Part shown: piece after piece, positions 60,379-64,000 of the stretch | How the letters are laid out: every line of letters starts with the position of its first letter | Position numbering within the stretch: position 1 is the first letter of the stretch | Source: Vibrio diazotrophicus | Lineage (GTDB): Bacteria; Pseudomonadota; Gammaproteobacteria; Enterobacterales; Vibrionaceae | Length of the DNA: 64,000 bases | Assembly (NCBI RefSeq): GCF_038452265.1 | Contig: NZ_CP151842.1 | Span: 2,170,001-2,234,000, forward strand | Direction: 5' to 3' | Made by a program: the position numbers and the translations under genes | Notes under the pieces: generated by a model | Databases searched by the model: none | Told to the model about the DNA's origin: nothing | What the model saw: only the letters and a program-made list of their open reading frames with translations

Positions 60379-62385
60379 TTATCGATGTCTCATTCGAATC
60401 GGTGTTACTACATTTCTTTGATGTTTTGTCACATACATCGCTTGATCGGTTTGGTGCAACACTTCTTGCAGAGACATATAGCTATCTCGATCTGTTGAAA
60501 CGCCCATAGCCACTGTCACATCAAAACTCACATCACGCTCAACATCAACAAACACGAATCGTTGCAAATAAGCTTGGATTTCTTCCAACTGGTCACGTTT
60601 TATATTACCAACCAAAATAAATTCGTCACCACCAATTCGGTAAGCATGCCCTTGCCACACTTGCTGGATTCTATGAGCAAGTTGCTTTAGTACCTTGTCT
60701 CCGATTTCGTGTCCGTAACTGTCATTGATTTGTTTGAAATGGTTTAGGTCGAGATAAACAACGGATATTTTACCTGCTAAGCCTCTACTGTATCTGCGAT
60801 ACAGAGCTCGACGATTACACAATTTGGTTAAGTTATCGGTATTTGATTGTTTGTGTAGATATAAAGCAACGATAACTAATAGGCCAAATGCGGTCGCAAA
60901 TAACCATTGGCTATGACGAGTGAAGCGCTTTTCAACCACTAAGGTGGCACGCCAGTCGGGCTGATAATCATACGTTTTTATGATTTTCTGCGTATCCATC
61001 ATTTTAATAGCGCGGCTAAATAGTGATGCTAAAGATTCACCCAAAGGGGTTTTGGTAAAACCGATAGCGACATCAAACTTATAGAAGCCGCCAATCATTG
61101 AATCCTCAACAAAGGGCAACAACTGATCGGATTCACGTAAAAAGAGATTAAAATTGCCTCGGCTCATAACAATGTAGTCAACCTTCTCTGTCATAAGCCC
61201 TTCAATCAATTCTTCTTGAGTGAGAAATGTTTCGAGTTCCTTGCGCGGCAGCATTCGATGCAGCAAATCTGCAAAGAAGTCGTCTTTGATTACACCAATA
61301 CGTTCTGCGATTAGTTCAGACACATTGCTGTATACAAAATCCTTGTAACCTTCTCTTTTGATCATCACGGCTTCAGGATGGTAGTAGCTCTCGCTGAAAT
61401 TAACGATGCTCTTACGCTGCTCGGTGATAGTCAGTGGGGCAATAATATCAATGTGTTGCTGGCGAATATCGTTGTACATGCTCTCCCATGTTTCATTAGC
61501 TTTACTGGCTAACTCACACTTCAACAGCAAAATGTCGCAGGCACGGAAAACGATATCTGCACTGATACCACTGACGCCACCATCCGGATGATAAATGGCA
61601 TAAGGGCTGACGTTTTCCAACTTCACTTTCAGCGGTCGCTGAATGCTCAAACCACTGTCTATCACTGCTTGGCGTAACGCATGCTTACGAATATCAAACT
61701 GATATTTTTGGATAGATTCACGAAGCAACTTCTGTACTCGTGCGGAATGAACGTAACGTTCGATTTCAAGCAGTAGTTCTGTGTTTTCACCTTTTGGTGT
61801 CACGATAGATACAGGCTGAATAGAGATTCTGTCGTTAAGAAGCTGAGCATCAAACCCCGCTAATAGCATCGGCTTTAGTTGATTTATCGCATCTACTACA
61901 CCATCAACTTTGTTATTTTTAAGTAGCGATTTCGCTTCCGCTGAACCGTAGTAATCAATCAACTCAATATTGGGATAATTTTGAAGAATTAAGTCTCCAT
62001 AAATCGTTCCCGCAGGTACCCCTACTTTATTCATATCTTCCAAATGGTGATTGGTTTTACTAAATAGATAGGTGTATTCAATGTTGGTCGGGCGAGAAAA
62101 ATCGAAACGCTCGGCACGCTCAGGGGTATAAGTCACATTCGCTGCGAAGTCACTGATCCCAGCTTCAACAGATTTTAGAATGGCGTCAAAGCTCGAATAA
62201 TTCACATATTCAATATCGATATTAAAGCGATATGCGACGTCATCAAAAATAACGCGCGACACTACATCGTCAGCTTCAGTCGCGACGAAATAGACTTTAT
62301 GTGAATCATTTGTATTAGCGGCAAGTGCTTGCGAAGAACACAAAAGCACCAACAACCAACCGCAAATGTGCATGGCTCTGGACAT
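60379..62385 (-). CDS. Diguanylate cyclase with tandem periplasmic binding domains (CdgH-like)
   Basis: A 668-aa membrane protein. A signal peptide (1-22) is followed by two tandem SBP_bac_3-type domains (about 25-240 and 250-490), a helix near 510 (WLFATAFGLLVIVALYL), and a GGDEF domain with an intact RIGGDEF site (about 520-665). No RxxD inhibition site is seen five residues before GGDEF. The double binding-protein architecture is that of V. cholerae CdgH, and the neighbours (ATL, YbaY, TesB) match that locus. It probably senses amino-acid-like ligands in the periplasm and makes c-di-GMP. Confidence 0.87.
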   Translation of the reverse strand: MSRAMHICGWLLVLLCSSQALAANTNDSHKVYFVATEADDVVSRVIFDDVAYRFNIDIEYVNYSSFDAILKSVEAGISDFAANVTYTPERAERFDFSRPTNIEYTYLFSKTNHHLEDMNKVGVPAGTIYGDLILQNYPNIELIDYYGSAEAKSLLKNNKVDGVVDAINQLKPMLLAGFDAQLLNDRISIQPVSIVTPKGENTELLLEIERYVHSARVQKLLRESIQKYQFDIRKHALRQAVIDSGLSIQRPLKVKLENVSPYAIYHPDGGVSGISADIVFRACDILLLKCELASKANETWESMYNDIRQQHIDIIAPLTITEQRKSIVNFSESYYHPEAVMIKREGYKDFVYSNVSELIAERIGVIKDDFFADLLHRMLPRKELETFLTQEELIEGLMTEKVDYIVMSRGNFNLFLRESDQLLPFVEDSMIGGFYKFDVAIGFTKTPLGESLASLFSRAIKMMDTQKIIKTYDYQPDWRATLVVEKRFTRHSQWLFATAFGLLVIVALYLHKQSNTDNLTKLCNRRALYRRYSRGLAGKISVVYLDLNHFKQINDSYGHEIGDKVLKQLAHRIQQVWQGHAYRIGGDEFILVGNIKRDQLEEIQAYLQRFVFVDVERDVSFDVTVAMGVSTDRDSYMSLQEVLHQTDQAMYVTKHQRNVVTPIRMRHR

Positions 62386-62720
62386 AGACGTTGTTATTAA
62401 TAGTTCTTATTTTTTATATGGAATAATAGTATCGAAACTGACTTTGATTGCATAAAGCTTTTTGCAATCCGTACGGCATATTTTTGCACTAGATTTGATT
62501 TTAATCGCTGTCTTTTCGTTCAACCTGCTCATAAGAACAGCGCAAAATAGAATCCGTTAACCAAGTCGTCGCGAACAAGTTTACCTAAGCTACCAATACA
62601 AAGTCGGGTACCGCGGTGTTTACATTCACTAACATTGCAGTACTGAACAGAAAAGTTGAAAATAACCCTCCCACTCCTTAAACCGATCCTTGGTAAATTT
62701 AGAACTAGGACTGACTCAGT
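62386..62720. other. Intergenic gap with no recognised gene
   Basis: About 335 bases between the divergent cyclase and ATL genes. AT-rich promoter-like stretches occur (TTTTTTATATGG, 62410-62421), but no operator, repeat or RNA was identified. Confidence 0.6.
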
Positions 62721-63023
62721 ATGGACCAATTTCTATCACATATCTTCACCGTCATTTATCGAATCCCCGAAGGGAAAGTTTCTACCTATGGTGAGATAGC
62801 GAAAATGGCGGGTTATCCCGGATACGCACGACATGTTGGTAAAGCGCTCGGTAACCTCCCAGAAGGAAGTAAATTGCCTTGGTTTAGAGTCATTAACAGT
62901 AAAGGTGAAATCTCGCTGACTGGACCCGATTGGGAGAGGCAAAGAGAACATTTAGTCGCAGAAGGCATTGCCGTAAGCAGCACCGGAAAAATATCTCTTA
63001 AGAAATACAAATGGCAGCCCTAA
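62721..63023 (+). CDS. ybaZ: Alkyltransferase-like protein (ATL, YbaZ)
   Basis: A 100-aa DNA-binding protein of the O6-alkylguanine transferase family (HTH RHVGKALGN with the Arg finger). The alkyl-acceptor motif PCHRV is replaced by PWFRV, so it recognises O6-alkylguanine but cannot repair it and instead flags it for nucleotide excision repair. Most ATLs have PWHRV; Phe instead of His is a minor variation. Confidence 0.88.
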   Translation: MDQFLSHIFTVIYRIPEGKVSTYGEIAKMAGYPGYARHVGKALGNLPEGSKLPWFRVINSKGEISLTGPDWERQREHLVAEGIAVSSTGKISLKKYKWQP

Positions 63024-63067
63024 AGCTGCCATTCTTTTTAATTAACGTGTTTAAAATCGCAGTAGGC

Positions 63068-63502
63068 TTATTTCGCCCCTACACCGATTAATCGCAAATC
63101 AACGTGTGTCGTCGCGTTATCATCGGTAATAACCGCATATTGGGTGTCAGTAATAAAGCGCAGTTTACCGTTCACCTCAATACGGGCAGAAACACTGTAA
63201 CGGTGGTTTTCCTGAATCTTAGTGCTGTCGTACGCCAAATCAAAAGTCAAAGGAACTTGATGACCGTTGGTAATAAATTGCTGTTTTGCAATCACTACCG
63301 CTGCGGTATCCATTTTCGATACGTCTTGCAATACGACGGTAACTTGCGCGTCATCAGGTAATGCAATTCGCTCACGGTAAGCAACCGTGCCAGTAATAGA
63401 CTGGATTTTTTGTTGTGGCTTTGACGCCTCAGAGCTTTGGCAACCGACCATAAATATAGACCCCACCACCAACGATACTACCAACAGCATTACTTTTTTC
63501 AT
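63068..63502 (-). CDS. ybaY: YbaY-family lipoprotein
   Basis: A 144-aa lipoprotein. The signal peptide ends in the lipobox VGC (Cys20), then a YbaY-type beta domain (about 38-140: VTVVLQDVSKMDTAAVVIAK). The start at 63502 follows GAGAGGC; the longer frame opening at 63547 is an extension. Located between ATL and tesB as in E. coli. Its role is not well defined; an outer-membrane location is likely. Confidence 0.85.
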   Translation of the reverse strand: MKKVMLLVVSLVVGSIFMVGCQSSEASKPQQKIQSITGTVAYRERIALPDDAQVTVVLQDVSKMDTAAVVIAKQQFITNGHQVPLTFDLAYDSTKIQENHRYSVSARIEVNGKLRFITDTQYAVITDDNATTHVDLRLIGVGAK

Positions 63503-63769
63503 TTTGCCTCTCTTATAAGATCTTTCGACCAAGCTAATTTCATACAAATCAGTATAGATTCAGTGTCCTAGGCTGTCATATTGCTTCAGTTACCACTAAT
63601 ATACTTAGTACTCATTCAATAGCTGTGTTTTTAAATCAACACGTTAAATGAATATTAGCCGAGATGGCCTATGACAGTCACGGAGCTAGGTCAGCTATTG
63701 ACAAACAATTGACTCAATAAACAGACTAACAGCGTCAGATAAAGATTCATAAGGAAAGGGTAACAAGCT

Positions 63770-64000
63770 ATGAGTAAACCTCTGCAAGAGTTATTGAACT
63801 TGCTGCAATTAGAAAAATTAGAAGAAGGCTTATTTCGTGGAGAAAGTGAGAACTTAGGATTACCTCAAGTCTATGGCGGACAAGTAATAGGCCAAGCTCT
63901 CTCAGCTGCGCATTACACCGTCGATCCAGATCGTACGGTTCACTCATTCCATAGCTATTTCCTATATCCGGGTGATTCAGAAAAACCGATTATCTATGAC
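63770..64000 (+). CDS. tesB: Acyl-CoA thioesterase II (partial, runs off the window)
   Basis: The first 77 codons of TesB: MSKPLQELLNLLQLEKLEEG, then QVYGGQVIGQALSAA and HSFHSYFLYPGDSEKP are typical of the N-terminal hot-dog fold of thioesterase II, which hydrolyses acyl-CoA to free fatty acid and CoA. AAGGAAAGGG provides the ribosome binding site. The 3' end lies outside the window. Confidence 0.9.
   Translation, partial: MSKPLQELLNLLQLEKLEEGLFRGESENLGLPQVYGGQVIGQALSAAHYTVDPDRTVHSFHSYFLYPGDSEKPIIYD

Noticed and set aside
60132..60509. Plus-strand 125-aa frame over ffs
   Set aside because: It overlaps the SRP RNA and the 3' end of the GGDEF gene on the opposite strand and shows no protein family features.
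1..64000. CRISPR array, integron, prophage or tRNA genes
   Set aside because: No regularly spaced repeats, attC-like sites, phage structural genes or cloverleaf sequences were recognised on reading both strands.

Overview
The window reads as chromosomal DNA of a marine gammaproteobacterium, most probably a Vibrio. The glp, ahp and ttr protein sequences are typical of Vibrionaceae. The vgrG / DUF4123 / class-3 lipase / immunity order is that of the V. cholerae auxiliary T6SS cluster. The right edge has the ffs, ATL, ybaY and tesB genes that sit together in enterobacteria and vibrios, plus a CdgH-type diguanylate cyclase. No tRNA, rRNA operon, CRISPR array or prophage was seen. The assignment is by recognition; no search was run.

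Layout. 1-2.7 kb: GH1 6-phospho-beta-glucosidase with a LacI-type regulator. 2.7-4.9 kb: hexapeptide acetyltransferase and a SotB-like MFS exporter behind a perfect CRP-type palindrome. 5.0-13 kb: complete glycerol module (glpABC, glpR, glpF, glpK) with GlpR-like half-sites. 13.2-15.5 kb: ahpC and ahpF. 15.6-25 kb: thiosulfate/tetrathionate island in which tsdBA (di-haem cytochromes), ttrBCA (molybdoenzyme) and ttrSR (two-component system) lie together; the same 15-bp palindromic word precedes both tsdB and ttrB. 25.2-27.8 kb: AzlCD exporter, AraC regulator and LysE exporter. 28-29.9 kb: chemoreceptor. 30-42.2 kb: T6SS effector island with a sigma54-type promoter, vgrG, DUF4123 adaptor, lipase effector and eight tandem paralogous immunity genes. 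Of these eight, one is frameshifted and the last is split by an IS481-family element. 42.4-50.1 kb: hybrid kinase coupled to a REC-GGDEF protein, then a soluble PAS-PAS chemoreceptor behind a sigma54-type promoter. 50.2-53 kb: ACR3/ArsR arsenic pair and a MarR/hydrolase pair. 53.4-58.6 kb: sugar locus (periplasmic DUF4432 protein, GntR regulator, PTS EIIBC, GH32-like hydrolase) with a Cra-like operator. 58.9-60 kb: HPP membrane protein and TetR regulator sharing a duplicated palindrome. 60.1-64 kb: SRP RNA, periplasmic-sensing GGDEF protein, ATL, YbaY and the start of tesB.

How it works together. The respiratory part (GlpABC feeding quinol, TtrABC and TsdAB using tetrathionate/thiosulfate, TtrSR sensing) fits an anaerobic or microaerobic lifestyle. 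The T6SS island is the most dynamic part. Its immunity array was built by a tandem duplication of about 2.92 kb, reshuffled by short-tract gene conversion, and eroded by a one-base frameshift and an insertion sequence. That array, and the shared candidate TtrR operator, are the most interesting signals.
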